Positions 34,708-46,407 of a stretch of DNA of 64,000 nt are shown here, piece after piece. Origin of the DNA: Tachypleus tridentatus (taxonomy: Eukaryota > Arthropoda > Merostomata > Xiphosura > Limulidae); assembly GCF_004210375.1 (NCBI RefSeq), contig NC_134829.1, forward strand, positions 56,288,107 through 56,352,106. The letters are read 5' to 3'. The position numbers were made by a program, and so were the translations under genes. How positions within the stretch are numbered: position 1 is the stretch's first letter; every line of letters begins with the position of its first letter. Below the pieces are notes generated by a model, which was not told the origin of the DNA, searched no databases, and saw nothing but the letters and a program-made list of their open reading frames with translations.

Positions 34708-35842
34708 CTAGTCCCACCAAATTCCTCCTTTTCCATAACGCCCCCCTATACCTCCAACACCTCTTCCCAGTCCTCCAACACCTCTTCCTCCACTTCCAAC
34801 ACCTCCTCCCAGTCCTCCAACACCATACACTCCTGCTCCAGCTCCGTATTGTCCACTACTAAGTAATCCACCGCCTCCACCGCCCACTGCCGCAAGAGAG
34901 ATAGGAATAGCAAGAACCGCTAAGCCTACAAAACCTCCTGTACCACCTCCTAGTCCTCCTAACCCACCTCCAAGTCCTCCTATGCCACCTCCTAATCCAC
35001 CTGTTCCACCTCCAAGTCCTCCTACACCACCTCCAAGTCCTCCTACGCCACCTCCAAGTCCTCCTACACCACCTCCAGGTCCCCCTAAACCTCCACTATA
35101 TACTCCACCATATCCTGTGGCTTCAGCTTGGAGCTCCTGACTGTCAGAAGATTTAATGTCCTCTTCACCAATAACTACTGAGTACAGAAGGACAGTAACA
35201 CTAAACACAGCGAGGGTCTGGAGTGTTAAAGGAAAACAAATATTAGGTTAAAAACTAAATTATTAACATGTTTATAATGACCGTTTATTTGTTTATAATA
35301 TACCTTCATAATCCCTTCCAAAATTACAGAAACTGTTGATACACTAGTAAGTTAAGTTATCCACACTTTATGATGCATGGTGTTACACATATATTTATAT
35401 CCTATACATCATGATAAGTTTGTACAAACCAGTAACACACTTATACAATACGATTTTCATAAAATTTCGTAAAACTGTAATGTATCTTTAACAACAAAGA
35501 GACTCAAGGGTTTTACATAAATGAACAAATATATTTATGATAAATTATAAAATTTCATGGTTTTCAAAACATTTCACACAATCAGACATTCAGCAAATGT
35601 CCATTAAGTTTTATTATTTGTCATCGTTCTAACTTATCCTTTCAATGCTATATGACTCAGAATTTTGCAAAAATCAACAGAAGTCAGCCACTCCTGTAAA
35701 GTACCTACAAACCAACGTACCGGACTCTTTTTTAATGTAACAGAACGCGAACCATAAACCCTCGTTTCACCATCCCATCACGATGACCACTAAAGTAAAT
35801 ATAAATCTTCTATAAAGAGTACAGTAGAACACTCACCTTCAT
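34708..35842 (-). CDS. Secreted glycine-rich repeat protein, gene C (171 aa, two coding exons)
   Basis: Minus-strand coding exons are 35837-35842 (ATG AAG) and 34708-35217 (stop TAG), with a 619-bp GT-AG intron that has no SINE. The signal peptide and acidic linker are identical to gene A (through GYGGVYSGG). Seven seven-residue repeats follow (46-94; LGGPGGG, VGGLGGG, TGGLGGG, IGGLGGG variants), then the hydrophobic segment FVGLAVLAIPISLAAV (98-113). The second block has QYGAGAGVYGVGGLGGGVGS, followed by GGRGVGGLGRGVGGIGGRYG and KGGIWWD. It thus combines features of B (QxGxGAGVYG) and A (LGRGVGG). Function unknown. Confidence 0.85.
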
Positions 35843-35888
35843 CTTTCTTCGGTTCTTCTTTGTCTATGTTTCCTCACCAGAGAACTGA

Positions 35889-35896
35889 TATTTATA
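35889..35896 (-). promoter_or_regulatory. TATA box, gene C
   Basis: TATAAATA on the minus strand, same distance from the ATG as in genes A and B, with the same TCAGTTCTCTGG downstream. Confidence 0.8.
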
Positions 35897-35944
35897 CTTG
35901 TATGTACATAACAAAGTCAATCTGATAATGTATAAGAATCAAGT

Positions 35945-35959
35945 CACGTGCTACACGTG
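35945..35959 (-). promoter_or_regulatory. Paired E-boxes, gene C
   Basis: CACGTG at 35945-35950 and 35954-35959, the same 9-bp register as genes A and B and 48 bp from the TATA box. Confidence 0.65.
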
Positions 35960-36720
35960 GTGGTGACACTTTTCTTCATTAAAAAACAGTTAATCAGATC
36001 GTGCTACGAAATAAAACAACCAAAAGTTAGGTTTGCTGAAGTTCCTATAAAACCATTAGAAAACATAGGATTAGAAATGGTTATTTTTGATACGATACTC
36101 TCTACACAACTTAAAGAACAGGAAATACTTGTTTTATATATATATCATCTGTCTCGCTAAGATCACTTTCTAGATTTTAAAACATTAAGTTGTGAAGGAA
36201 AGTTACAAAGATATCTACATTTTATATAAAGAACGAATTATTTAAGATTCTAATAAGGAAGGTTTGAATCATAAACAATGAGGTTTGTTTTATCATGCAT
36301 AATTATCCAAATATAACCGGATCACACATTTTAATGATTGCATAACTGTCAAACAGTTGTTTCTAAAGTAACAAGAGTATATTCCTACACACAGCTGTGT
36401 GAACAGTTATCTTTAAACTCTGGAAGTTTAAAATATTAACCAAAGAAACTTGTAACATTTCTCACGTTTTATCTTAACATGAGGAAACTGTCGGTGTGGA
36501 ATATTTTACAATACAACACATAATTATTGTTTCTATTTTACACACACAAAGTTCTATTTAGATATTTATTTATAAACGTATCATCAGCCTTTTTTCCTTT
36601 TGTGGTTGATAATGAAAAAGATTAGCCGAAACAAATTTATCAGAAAACTTATGTAATATTTGTTCTTGAGAATTCTGAAACATTACATTAGATTTTACAT
36701 AGCACAACTCCTGCCAACAA
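35960..36720 (-). promoter_or_regulatory. Conserved promoter region of gene C
   Basis: Inverse of 12600-13390 and 23310-24078, including CACACAGCTGTGTG (a third, CAGCTG-type E-box) near 36390 and the TTTGGATAATTATGCATGAT segment. A 70-codon plus-strand frame at 35948-36160 lies wholly within this conserved promoter and is antisense to transcription; I do not take it as a gene. Confidence 0.6.
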
Positions 36721-37566
36721 CACGTGGCAAAATATTGTTTTTGTTTGTTTCTTTAAGGAAAGTGAAAGAAATTAATATCTTCACTATACAATATCGGGGA
36801 TCGGACCTCTTATTTTAGCTTTATAGGTCCTAGAGATTATACTAGTTCCTCTTTAAACATTCCAAAAGAACAGTTAAAAAACAGATTATTTTAACAAATT
36901 GATCATTTTCCAAAAAGGTTACCTTTCTTTGTATTTATCTCCCAACAAAAACAAGTAACTGATGTTAGTAAGTCCACATTTTAAAATCTGTGTTAAAAAC
37001 ATCAAAGATAAAAAATAAAATTAATATTATTTTGAACTTGTACGATTGTACATATAATTTATTAAATACGTTTAATAGTATTTCCAAACTGAGTAGCAAC
37101 AATAAATTATACTTTATTTGATAACAACGCACTTATTCATTCAGTTAGAAAATTTATACCTGACACGGAATTTAATACCAGATTTAATAAAAAAATAAGG
37201 CTTATGTAGACGAGTAGACATGTAAGTTCTGGGTAAATGGTGACGTGATTTTTCTTGAAAGCTCACGTTAAAACAAGGCTTAAAATGATTAAACTTCGAA
37301 ATCTCTTAAAATTGAAAAGGAGAATTTTTTAACATACATTGGATATAGAAGAATGTTCAGTGTAAGAGTTGTTACTTAATTTATTTTGTGATTTAATTAT
37401 TGTTTAATTTTCTTAAGAGAAATGTTGAAGATGGATTATTTCAAAAGCGTTAGCTATGACAAATTTCGTTACGTAATTGTAAGTCGTGTACGTTGTAATA
37501 AGCTGTGGTGATATTGTTGTCGTAGTGTCACTCGAATTTTCAGTGTTTTCCTCGCCAAGTGCTTGT
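36721..37566. other. Unique AT-rich sequence in unit C
   Basis: No gene or repeat recognised. Confidence 0.45.
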
Positions 37567-37567
37567 A

Positions 37568-37803
37568 TTTGTTTTGAATTTCGCGTAAAGCTAGAAAAGG
37601 GCTATCTGCGCTAGCCGTACCTAATTTAGCAGTGCAAGACCAGAGGAAAGGCAGATAGTCACCACCACCCACCACCAACGCTTGGGCTACTCTTTTACCA
37701 ACGAATAATGAGATTGACCGTCACATGGTTTTTGCAAAGGGATTCGAACCCGCAACCCTCAGATTACGAGTCGAACGCTTTAACCCACCTGGGTATCCCA
37801 GGC
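37568..37803 (-). mobile_element. SINE family 1
   Basis: Head with box B GGTTCGAATCCC and TTAACCCACCTGG, body with a deletion in the GTCACATTATAACGCC segment. A (TA)n microsatellite follows at about 37877-37900. Confidence 0.9.
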
Positions 37804-37876
37804 GCTCACCATGTGAATTCTGTAACACCATAATGTCTCTTAACTTGTAAAAGTTTCCAAGTCTCATCTGAGTAAG

Positions 37877-37900
37877 GTATATATATATATATATATATAT
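37877..37900. repeat. (TA)n microsatellite
   Basis: Uninterrupted TA dinucleotides, about 12 repeats. Confidence 0.9.
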
Positions 37901-38754
37901 GAGCAAGCGAGAGCTATTTTAGTGAAGTGAGAATAACAGTTCAGTCATAAATAAAGTATTATAAAACGTGATATGGACTGGTGTGTGAGTGGTTATAGAG
38001 ATTTTGACAGTTTAATAAAGAAAAGAAGAATAACTTTTCTTGTTCTAACATAATTCAACTTGTTTTTAAGGATTATGAGGAAATGAAGATAATTATTTAA
38101 AGTTCAAGATACGACCTACAGGGCAACGTAAGTGAATGTATTGCAGATTGTACATTAAGAAGCAGAGTAAAAAGAATAGTTCTTCTTTTGAATTGGATTC
38201 TAGAGTAATTGCATCAGCCTGAATGGACTTATTTTGTTCATACGTTTGATTTATTTTGAATATATTATTTTGAAACAAGTGGATTATATTCTGTACGTTT
38301 TTTTTTTTTTCAAATTTATCGCTAAGAAATCACAGACGTTTACTGGAAAAGAATTATATTTCATATGTACATAAAACTTGAGAATAATATTATTCAGATT
38401 AGTGACACTAATGGAACAATAGATTCATGATTTACGTCACGTTGCCAGAAAGAAAACGCTATAAGCACAAGGGATCCGTACGTGTGCTGTGCTGTAAGAG
38501 TAGCAGTTAATATCCCATCGTTCAACCATACAAGTGTGACGGTGGGTGTTATTGAGTAGATGCTTTTTATTTTCTAGCCATTCATCTCAATTCCCTTTGA
38601 CATTGAGTTGTAACCTTTTATCTAATGAAATAGAACAAATTATTCACGAAAGTGATAGCGAAGTTTTGTGTCGTAAACAATGGTGTTTGTTTAGTTTTTA
38701 TAATTATCTAAATGTAAGCGGATCATACCCATTCATGAATATTTAAATATCAAA

Positions 38755-39000
38755 TACTTGTTGCATAAGAAACAGGAATATAATCCCACACACAGCTTTA
38801 GCAAAAGTTACCTTCAAATTGTCGAAGTTTGCAGTATTAACCATACAAACTTTGTGTTATTTCAAAAAGTACTGATATCCTTCTCCAATAAATTTGACGA
38901 AAATCCTCAAACGCCAATGCTGCCATCTGTTATGTTTAGAACAAACAAACACATTGTACCAAATCTTGATTGAGATGTACTTTCTTGATTGGATATGAAT
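38755..39000 (-). repeat. Distal copy of a promoter-type block in unit C
   Basis: Resembles the block upstream of gene D at about 46745-46990 (CCCACACACAGCTTTAG-type segment, GCTGCCATCTG, ACCAAATCT, GGACTTTCTTGATTGGATAT). More weakly it resembles the proximal promoter blocks at 12890, 23610 and 36400. Unit B has a plus-strand relative at about 22195-22330. Units therefore carry two related upstream blocks. Confidence 0.5.
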
Positions 39001-39719
39001 TTAATTTAAATTATTATTTATTACTGCGTACGATAAAATTCCTCCACTTTTAAACAAATAACATAGTTTTATAACATATAATTTAAAACTGTCTATTAAT
39101 GCACATTTAATTTTCAGAGAAAATTGTTTCTCTTCTACACTCTGTTTTGAAATTTCTACTTACACCTTTTCCTAGAAAATTAAAAATGAAATTAAGATAA
39201 AATAGATTTGAAAATTAAATGCCGCACTAAGTGTAGAAATTATACAAGTAGTCGTAATTATATATATAAAATATATCTCCGATACTTTTAGATTAATGTT
39301 TGTTATAAAATTAATGTAAATATTCATTAAGAAATGAAATTAAAGTAAATCTAGAATCCCACACTTTAAATTCAACTGATTTAACTATATTGTTAAGGTA
39401 TAGCGATAATCTAATTGCGAAAACCATAAAACGTGTTTCATTAGCTGTTACCTCTCACCTGAGTCGTGACTTTATCTACAACAAATAACGATGACTGGTA
39501 TTAAACAAAAATGATTTGGATAAATATACATTTTCTATGAACTCAATCCGAGAACTATTATAATTTGATTAGGTGTAACAAAGAATTAAACGACAGTTTA
39601 AACTATTGTTTATGACAAAAGGAACACGTCATGCACGAGGTAGACATGATCAATGTTTGAACAAAAGAAAAAAAAACATCTCAACAACATTTGTTTGATA
39701 CATTTCAACAACTACTTGG

Positions 39720-41290
39720 AGTAATTACACGAATTAACTCTGCACATGATGGGCTCTATAGAATGTTTATAGTTACGTCCATATGCACTATTTCTTACAT
39801 TTTAATTAAAAACTTTATTTGTTAATTAGAAAGGATTAATTGTTAATTCAAATTCCGGTTCGCTACTAGATTCATTTCTGTCTAATATTACATTCTATAA
39901 TAAAGTACAACGATTAGTTTTAAATGAAGAGTTTGTTGTTCATTGATTAGCTGTTGGCTGTGGAGAAAACGTCTTAATTATTCATTGTCTTCAGACAGGC
40001 GAAGCTTCGATATTTGAAAATTATTTGACCGTAATTCATTATCTATTTAGTATTTTCATCCATTATGAAAACATTATTTTGGTTTTTCAAACTTTATTAA
40101 GACACTTCTATTCGCAATCCAATCACGTAAAACTTGATAACTGAGCAAATACATATTCAACCATTGTAATTCCTCAAGGATTATTTAATTTGAAAAATGT
40201 TTAAGAACATTCTGTTCAGTGTTTGCTACATTAACTCGGACTACTTTGTATTGACCTAAAACAATGAATATAAAATATCCTCATGTTCCACATTTACTTT
40301 GAACTTCTGTCTACTATTCAGTGTATTTTATGTCAAACAGCGAACTATAAGTGATTTACTGCATATCTGTTTTATATACTTAATTAAATTATTTTGAAAT
40401 TGAGGTACCCGCCCTTTATCTGAGTTATGAACTTAAAAACATGTGTGGTTGGATGCTATCACGTTCATTGACCACAAAAGTGTGATACGTGATGAAGTTG
40501 TAAGGTAATGGGTCAAAGTGGAAAGTTGGTATTACTCAAGAAACGGCTCTTCATATCACCATTATGGTAGCAGTTGTAATAGAAACGTCTTCTGAGTTTA
40601 TGTAATATTGCAAGAGGGTTGCCAACTCGGTTTCCTTTTATTCTTCCACATAGAATGGTAACGCACTCTCTGAGATACATATAATACGTTTATATGCCCT
40701 CTCCCCACACTGTGTGTATATTGTGTTATAGAAAATTTAAATGGTGCATTTTTTTAATAGATAAGCCAGGTCGGAATATCTGTTATGTTCGCTGAGGGAA
40801 ATGGAACCACTGTTTCAAACGTTGCAAATCCGAATATTTACTGTTGTCCTCTCTGGAGAGAGAAAATTTAATAAGTGTTTGTTGTTGTTTAGTGCAAGAT
40901 CGCAGCGTTATTTAAAATATAATTAGCGCTTACGTCAAAGCTAACCAAAGTTCAAAATAAGAGCAATAATTAAGCTTATCAGTAACTTGCGCTTTCTTCC
41001 ACACTATCATCCTGCAAAGTTTGGTTGAGATTGGCCCAGCGACCTAGGATTAGTTAGATAATGGACAAACCGACAGACATACAGATTTTTAGTTGATATA
41101 TTAAACGCATAGATTCCATAACGTACTTCATATGCTTAACTATTTACATACATTGTTTATTACGTATTTCGCTTTAATACACTTAACTACTTGCCTCACA
41201 TTATTTAAGGTGTATATACTTAACTACTTACAATAGATTGTTTATTTTATGTTATCGTTTAACTCATATCATTATATAGGGTGCTCAGTT
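39720..41290. other. Spacer between units C and D
   Basis: AT-rich, no gene seen. A very degenerate family 2-like SINE may lie at about 40744-40862 (AAGCCAGGTCGGAATATCTG, TTTCAAACGTTGCAAATCCG). Confidence 0.45.
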
Positions 41291-41934
41291 TATATATCAT
41301 TATTTACTTGTATATTTCTAGCATATTATATCAATATATCAATAATATGTATCATTATTTTTAAGAAAGGTAAGGTCTGTAATAACGATGGTGAATTATG
41401 CTATTAATTTTATTTAAGAAGCCTTAAACACCTTATATAAAAATGGCGAAGATAGTAAGAGCTGTATTCTAGAGAAGTGTTGATTTTAAATCAAACCGTT
41501 TCAACTTACAACACTTTATCAGTCTATATATTTTATCTAGTAAGGCTTATAGTTTTTTCATGTATAAGTCTTCTTAAATATTGTAACTCATTATATAAAA
41601 CAAGCTAACCTTGAAAAATAATCTGTTAATTATGTTGTATTTATGTGTTTGTTATACTGCATGTAATTATGCATTAGTTTTGTACAATTCAAGATGGATT
41701 GAGTGGTTCTAAATTTTAGGGTTCAGTACCTTTTTAAGCCTTCAATATTGATTAAAATAAACAAACAACATAAGATTTATGTCCAGATTCTCTTGTTATA
41801 AATAAAATTCTGGAGACTACAGTTACTTAACAGTTCGCTACGTTTTCTTGTTAAATCATCTCGACAAAGAAATTCTTCTTCAAGTTGCAGTCAAAATGGA
41901 ACATCATGTAAAACATGAATCCAACTTAACCTCA

Positions 41935-42060
41935 AATATCCGTCCAGTGGTCTGGCGGAATGTCTGCAGACTTATAGTGCTGGAGACTTCGTTTCAATAC
42001 CCATGTGGGCAGACCACAGATAGGGCTTCGTGAAGCCTTGTTCTGAATAACAATAAACAA
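41935..42060 (+). mobile_element. SINE family 3-like, degenerate (unit D partner of 19055-19182)
   Basis: Inverse of 19055-19182, including the shared flank with GGCTTCGTGAAGCC. A 61-codon open frame (41848-42033) overlaps it and is not a convincing gene. Confidence 0.55.
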
Positions 42061-42854
42061 CTTACCAAAACTCGTTTGTATAACAAGTAGTTTTTACAAC
42101 ATTGTAATAACAAGAATAACTTTTTAACTAAATGGAGTAACATCTTATCTTTTTCCGTTAGTTTATTCTCTTCAATCTTTGTAAACCAATCATTATTTCA
42201 CGGTTTCGTATCTCACAAGTTCTATTGCAGTTAATGTCGTATTGTCCTGTAAATAACAATGTAGTAAAAGCAGGTTTAGAATATTTAATTTTTTTTTTGT
42301 TAAACAGTATAATTCAGTTTGACCTAAACCGTTCATACTGCAATATAATTCAATCATTTTATTACTAGTAATATGGTGCCTCACATTTTCAAGCTGGAAA
42401 AACTTATATGAATATAATAGAATATAATTATATTACTTGAACTAATCTGACTCCTGATATGAATATAATAAAGTATGCTATTACTTGAACTAATCTAACA
42501 CCTGGTATGACACATTCTATACGGACATGAGCAAATGACCAGAGACATGATAGATAATAACACTACTCATTCCCCCAAAAAAATCTATGCCGGGTTTTTC
42601 AATACCAAAAAGTGTGGTTGACTGTTACTTTAATAACACTTGAAAGTGTGAGCGTGTTTACCAGCTCGAAAATAACAAACAGTTGGATTTAGTTTGACGA
42701 CTGCTATTCAGAGTATATTATATAAGTCCTAATAAGGTTCTTGAATAAATTGAGACAAGATAGGTATTTATTAATGGTTTACTGAAATACATCTAAGGGA
42801 ACTTTTTTAAACAAGAGAAAACAACAACAATTTATCAACATCGTTGTTTTCAAA

Positions 42855-43420
42855 ATCAGGGAAGGTAGTTCACGTTCCTTGGTGGTTCGGGTCGTTTATA
42901 AAAAAAAATCTGGAAAATAAAAATTGCATGTTAAAATGTTTTCTCCTTCTTTCTGTTAGACAGAACTTAACAAAATAATTCAAAATATTGTTTCTAAACA
43001 CATATAGAAAGCAAGAACAGATGATGGAAAATATCCAACGACAAAATAATATTATTTTTAATGAGAATTTTTATTTTTATAATCATTGATACTGTAGCTG
43101 AAAAGTGAAAATGAAAATATTTTCTTGCATAATTCAACAAAATTTAACAATAAACATATCGTTAATCAAATGAGAAATAGCAGTGAACACTACAGTTACC
43201 TCAATAAACTAAAAGATTCCAGTAAACGTCATAACTTGTCATAGCACTAAAACAAAATGATTAGTTTTATATAATGAAACATTTTAACAGTATGGAACTA
43301 TTTAACATTAGTAAACAGAGCAGGAAGAGACAAATATACATATGAAATGTAAATAAATATTGAAAAATTAAGTAAAAATTACAGTGGAATATCTTTAACC
43401 AGGTTAAATGTTAAAACAAA
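42855..43420 (-). other. 3' UTR exon and intron 2 remnant of gene D
   Basis: Donor-like AAAG/GTTTG (near 43420) and, about 500 bp further, a T-rich tract plus CCAG (near 42910) followed by the conserved CCACCAAGGAACGTGAA. This shows the three-exon layout predates all four copies. Confidence 0.55.
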
Positions 43421-44239
43421 CCTTTAGTCCATCAAATTCGTCTTTCTCTGTAAATTACCGTTACATATCTTCTTCCAGTTCCACCTGCAACTCCTCTCCC
43501 CAGTCCTTCAATATCATATACACCAGATCCTGTTCCACCACCAAGTACTTCACCACTTCCTATTCTTACTGGCACAACAGAGGTAGAAATATAAAAGATA
43601 ATCAAGCCTACAAAACCTATATTACCACCTCTAATCCTTCCTTCAGCACCTCCATGTCCAACTGTACCATCTTCAAATTCTATTATACCACCATCAAGTC
43701 CTATTACACCACCTCCAATCCTCGAATAACATCTATAAGCTTTTCCATACCACAAAGTCTTCCTATCGCACCTTCAAGCCCTGCGATACCATATTCAAGT
43801 CCTTATATAACACCTCCAGGTCCCTCTGAACCTCCGCTATATACTCCATTATATCCTGTGGCTTCAGCTTGGAACTCCTGACTTTCAGAAGGTTTAATGT
43901 CATCTTCACCAATAACTACTCAATACACTAGTAAGTTAACTTATCTTCAACGATGAACATAATTTTACAACTTATAACATATTGTGTTATATATATATGT
44001 ATATTCCCTCTATATCTTCATAAATTAGTACAAACTTATAATAATTATACAATATCATTTAAGTAAAATGAGTTATTAAAGTTGTAATGGAACTTTACTA
44101 GAGTGACTCAAGATTTTTGCACAAGAAACAAATATATGTTTATGATAATTGCATGATTTCATGTTTTTAACAACGTATTTCACACAATCGGACATTATTA
44201 GTGAGTAAAATAATCGATGGTAAACAACTTTACGATATA

Positions 44240-44745
44240 TTCTATTAAGTTCAACACTTAGAAACAACAGTATAAACGGGTACGGTATTGTTGGATGTTA
44301 AGTCATAATGGTGTTCTTTGTGTTGGTTTAATTTTGGGTTTAGTTGTTGTAGAGGTAGGGTTTCTTTGATTTTGTGCTTGTTTATAATTGTTTCCCTATT
44401 TAGTATCTGAGTGTTTTCTATGTTTATGTTGTATTTATTTGATTTGCAGTGTTCAAAAAACATGTGAAGGTTTTATTTTGTGTTATTTGAATCTAGTTTC
44501 CTTTTTCTACTTGTTTCTCCAATACAGAAGTCATAACAGTTGTTGCATTGTATTTTATAAATTATGTTGGTGTTGTGTTTGTCAATGTAGTTTTTTACGT
44601 AGTATAGACCATAGTTTTGTACCTGGTTTTTGAATAAATTTGGTGTTTACTGGAATGTTGTGTTTTGTTATAATTTTTTTTCGAAATGTTGGTTATTTTT
44701 TATCTGATATCGGGAAAATATGGAATACACGTTAACTCACACACC
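44240..44745 (-). mobile_element. Penelope-like element fragment, minus strand
   Basis: Minus-strand translation resembles the linker and C-terminal GIY-YIG domain of Penelope-like elements. It has a KFIQKPGTKLWSI-type lead-in, an NIIYKIQC-like start, a YWRNK-type decayed YIGET region, and the C-terminal HCKSNKYNINIENTQIL then IKETLPLQQLNPKLNQ (44300-44460). The frame is interrupted, so it is a fossil. It abuts an oppositely oriented copy. Confidence 0.75.
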
Positions 44746-44749
44746 CCAG

Positions 44750-45715
44750 TATTAAGTTGAACACTATGATCACAAGAACCAATACACAATTAAAAACATA
44801 AATTCACATAAAATCACCCACACTGGATTATACATTCACTGGAACTTAGCACATGAAACAAAACAAAAACTCAACATATCAAATAAACACAGCCACAACA
44901 CAATGTTCACCTGATAAAATTAACGATGAAATCAACAAAATAAAACAACACTTCATGAACATCAACAAATTTCCTCAAAAAACCGTGGAAAAAATTGTAC
45001 GTACACACTAAGACAAACAATAAGCAAACAACAGTAAATCTCAATATACAACAAACTACAAACCTTATACTGCTGCATACTATATGTTCCTGACATCGGT
45101 GAAAAAATAACCAATATTTGGAGAAAAACTAAGATAAAAGAAATTTCACTAAACACGAAATTTATTCAAAAAACCAGGTACAAAACTAAAGTCCATACAA
45201 TGTGAAAACAACACTGACAAACACAACACCAACATAATTTACAAAATACAATGTTACAACTGCTATAACTTCTATATTGGAGAAACACAAAGAGAAAAAT
45301 GTAAACTAGAATCAAATAACACAAAACAACACCTTCACACCTTATTGAACACTTCAAATCAAACAAACACAACATAACCATAGATAACATCCAGATCCTA
45401 AGTAGGGAAACAAATGTAAACAAACGCAAAATCAAAGAAGCCCTACGTATGCAACAACTTAAACCAAAATTAAATCAATATAAAAGAAAACCTTTATACC
45501 TATAGTAATTAATAATCTAACATAAAATTGCAACGCCCCCTACAATCCTGTACCCGTTTATACTCTCGTCCCAAAGACATGTGCCCAGCAAGGGTGAGTT
45601 GCAAACTCTCTCTTTGTTAGCCTGAATATGACCTAGGAAGGTCAAAACGTTGTTGTTTGGTTATCAATAAAAGTGTTAATACCCATACTAGCCGATCTGA
45701 GATACATTTTATACA
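44750..45715 (+). mobile_element. Penelope-like element, 3' part, plus strand
   Basis: Plus-strand order: C-terminal reverse-transcriptase region (HTGLYIHWNLAHETK near 44818-44865), linker (NKIKQHFMNINKFPQKTVEK-like, about 44935-44990, and VPDIGEKITNIWRKT about 45090-45135), GIY-YIG start (IIYKIQCYNCYNFYIGETQ, 45234-45290), then a 3' non-coding part. The 3' part contains TGACCTAGGAAGGTC and AAAACGTTGTTG (about 45628-45657). It is 5' truncated and interrupted. Together with 44240-44745 it forms an inverted pair; its sequence family differs from the 11636-12180 fragment. Confidence 0.8.
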
Positions 45716-46394
45716 CTTAGGAATTCCACACATGATACTGTACATGCAGTTACTCAGAAGTGGAATATGTTAATCATGAATTTTAAAACTTTCTGAGAGC
45801 ATATTTAGGGTAATGAACCTTGAAGTGATTTGTAACATACTGACCGTTTGATTCGAAAATATTATCTAATAACTATACAAAAACTGTCTCTGCACAGTGG
45901 TTCCTAATTTTGAACTTCTATAATATTAGCAGTTAGATAGCTAGCCAGTTTCTTTCATCTGATCGAACAATGACACTTGAATGTCACTCTTATAAACGAC
46001 TGGGATCCGAAATTCTTCAGTACTTGAATGTTTTATAAAAGTGACAGTGTAATGTACAATTCGATTAGAGTATCCCACAAATGAACGGTAATAGTATTGA
46101 TTAGTTGCCTTCCTTCTACTTTATCATTTCAAACTCAGCTAGATGACACAGCTTTGTGTATAAATCAACAGAAACCAAACACTCTTGTATAGTACCTACA
46201 AACCAATGTACCAGACTCGTTTTAATGTGACGGAACGCGAACCATACACCCTATGATTTTTAGTCCCAGCAAGATAATCACTAAACTACGGCCGTCACAC
46301 GACAAAAAGTAAATATAAATCTTCTATTAAGAGTACAGTAGAACACTGACCTTCATCTTTCTTCGGTTCTTTTTTATCTATGTTTCCTCACAGA

Positions 46395-46407
46395 GAACTG
46401 ATATTTA
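46395..46407 (-). promoter_or_regulatory. Degraded TATA region of pseudogene D
   Basis: The sequence homologous to the TATA box reads ATTTAAATATCAG on the minus strand, lacking TATAAATA. The upstream paired CACGTG sites are not found. Confidence 0.5.

Larger units (their letters stand above)
31080..39720 (-). repeat. Paralogous gene unit C (inverted)
   Basis: Minus-strand counterpart of units A and B. The right end holds the distal upstream block (about 39370-39720, inverse of 9085-9400 and 21165-21480). Then come the promoter, gene C, the 56-bp array and a downstream flank that ends near 31080 (inverse of about 18560-18650 in unit A). Confidence 0.75.
43424..46356 (-). pseudogene. Glycine-rich protein pseudogene, gene D
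   Basis: Exon 1 survives (ATG AAG then GTCAGT at 46356-46351), and exon 2 is recognisable at about 43424-43922 (EEDIKPSESQEFQAEA-like linker, then GYNGVYSGG-type start). Between them a deletion removed the 3' end of intron 1 together with the beginning of exon 2, so the splice acceptor and most of the signal-peptide codons are gone. The repeat region is eroded: many Gly codons have changed, and the Gly-rich reading continues only in shifted frames (e.g. 43432-43755). The intron now contains Penelope-like fragments. The promoter has lost the paired E-boxes, and TATAAATA has become TTTAAATA. Confidence 0.85.

Noticed and set aside
35948-36160. 70-codon plus-strand frame upstream of gene C
   Set aside because: Lies entirely within the conserved promoter region, antisense to the gene, and the matching stretch in unit A contains stops.
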